Assembly (NCBI GenBank): GCA_002448395.1
Contig: DJXS01000031.1
Span: 1 to 13,577, forward strand
Reading direction: 5' to 3'
DNA from: Lachnospiraceae bacterium UBA6998
GTDB taxonomy: Bacteria > Bacillota > Clostridia > Lachnospirales > Lachnospiraceae
DNA: 13,577 bases
Shown: piece after piece, positions 13,350 through 13,577 of the stretch
Layout: the number at the start of each line of letters is the position of its first letter
How positions within the stretch are numbered: position 1 is the stretch's first letter
Notes under the pieces: generated by a model
What the model was told of the DNA's origin: nothing
What the model saw: the letters and a program-made list of their open reading frames with translations, nothing else
Databases searched by the model: none
Made by a program: the position numbers and the translations under genes

Positions 13350-13577
<228 letters not shown>

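Overview
The window looks like a chromosomal segment of a monoderm Clostridia bacterium, most likely Lachnospiraceae or a close relative. I base this on the 16S rRNA 5' end, the DUF1858 and rubredoxin small redox proteins, the DUF5702 and DUF6382-FHA proteins inside a tad locus, and strong AGGAGG-type ribosome binding sites. The family placement comes from recalled sequence features, not from a search.

Left flank (1-1760): a 75-residue DUF1858 protein and a 318-residue lactate/malate dehydrogenase-like protein on the + strand. A bidirectional-looking terminator follows, then a convergent 53-residue rubredoxin on the - strand with its own near-consensus promoter. The dehydrogenase-like protein keeps its NAD-binding motif but appears to have lost the catalytic histidine and two other active-site residues.

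Centre (about 1880-12086): a single-strand, tightly packed tad-type (type IVc pilus) operon. The order is prepilin peptidase 1, TadZ/CpaE-like protein, TadA ATPase, TadB, TadC-like protein with an Ig-like external insert, Flp-like pilin, DUF5702 protein, TadE-like protein with two C-terminal Cys/His modules, prepilin peptidase 2, small TadE-like pseudopilin, and DUF6382-FHA membrane protein. TadA would power assembly through the TadB/TadC platform. The peptidases would process Flp and the pseudopilins, which carry a G|xMTLE or G|MGTVE cleavage site. The FHA protein probably links the machine to phosphothreonine signalling. No secretin (RcpA) is present, as expected for a cell with one membrane.

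Right flank (12087-13577): a HIT-family hydrolase with an extended -10 promoter and TTG start, then tRNA-Ser(GCU) behind a perfect-consensus promoter and followed by a terminator. Next come two tandem rRNA promoters with a structured leader, and the first part of a 16S rRNA gene that runs off the window.

The most unusual points are the accessory domains on the pilus proteins (Ig-like insert in TadC, paired Cys/His modules on TadE), the two different prepilin peptidases in one operon, the degenerate P-loop of the TadZ-like protein, and the apparently inactivated dehydrogenase.
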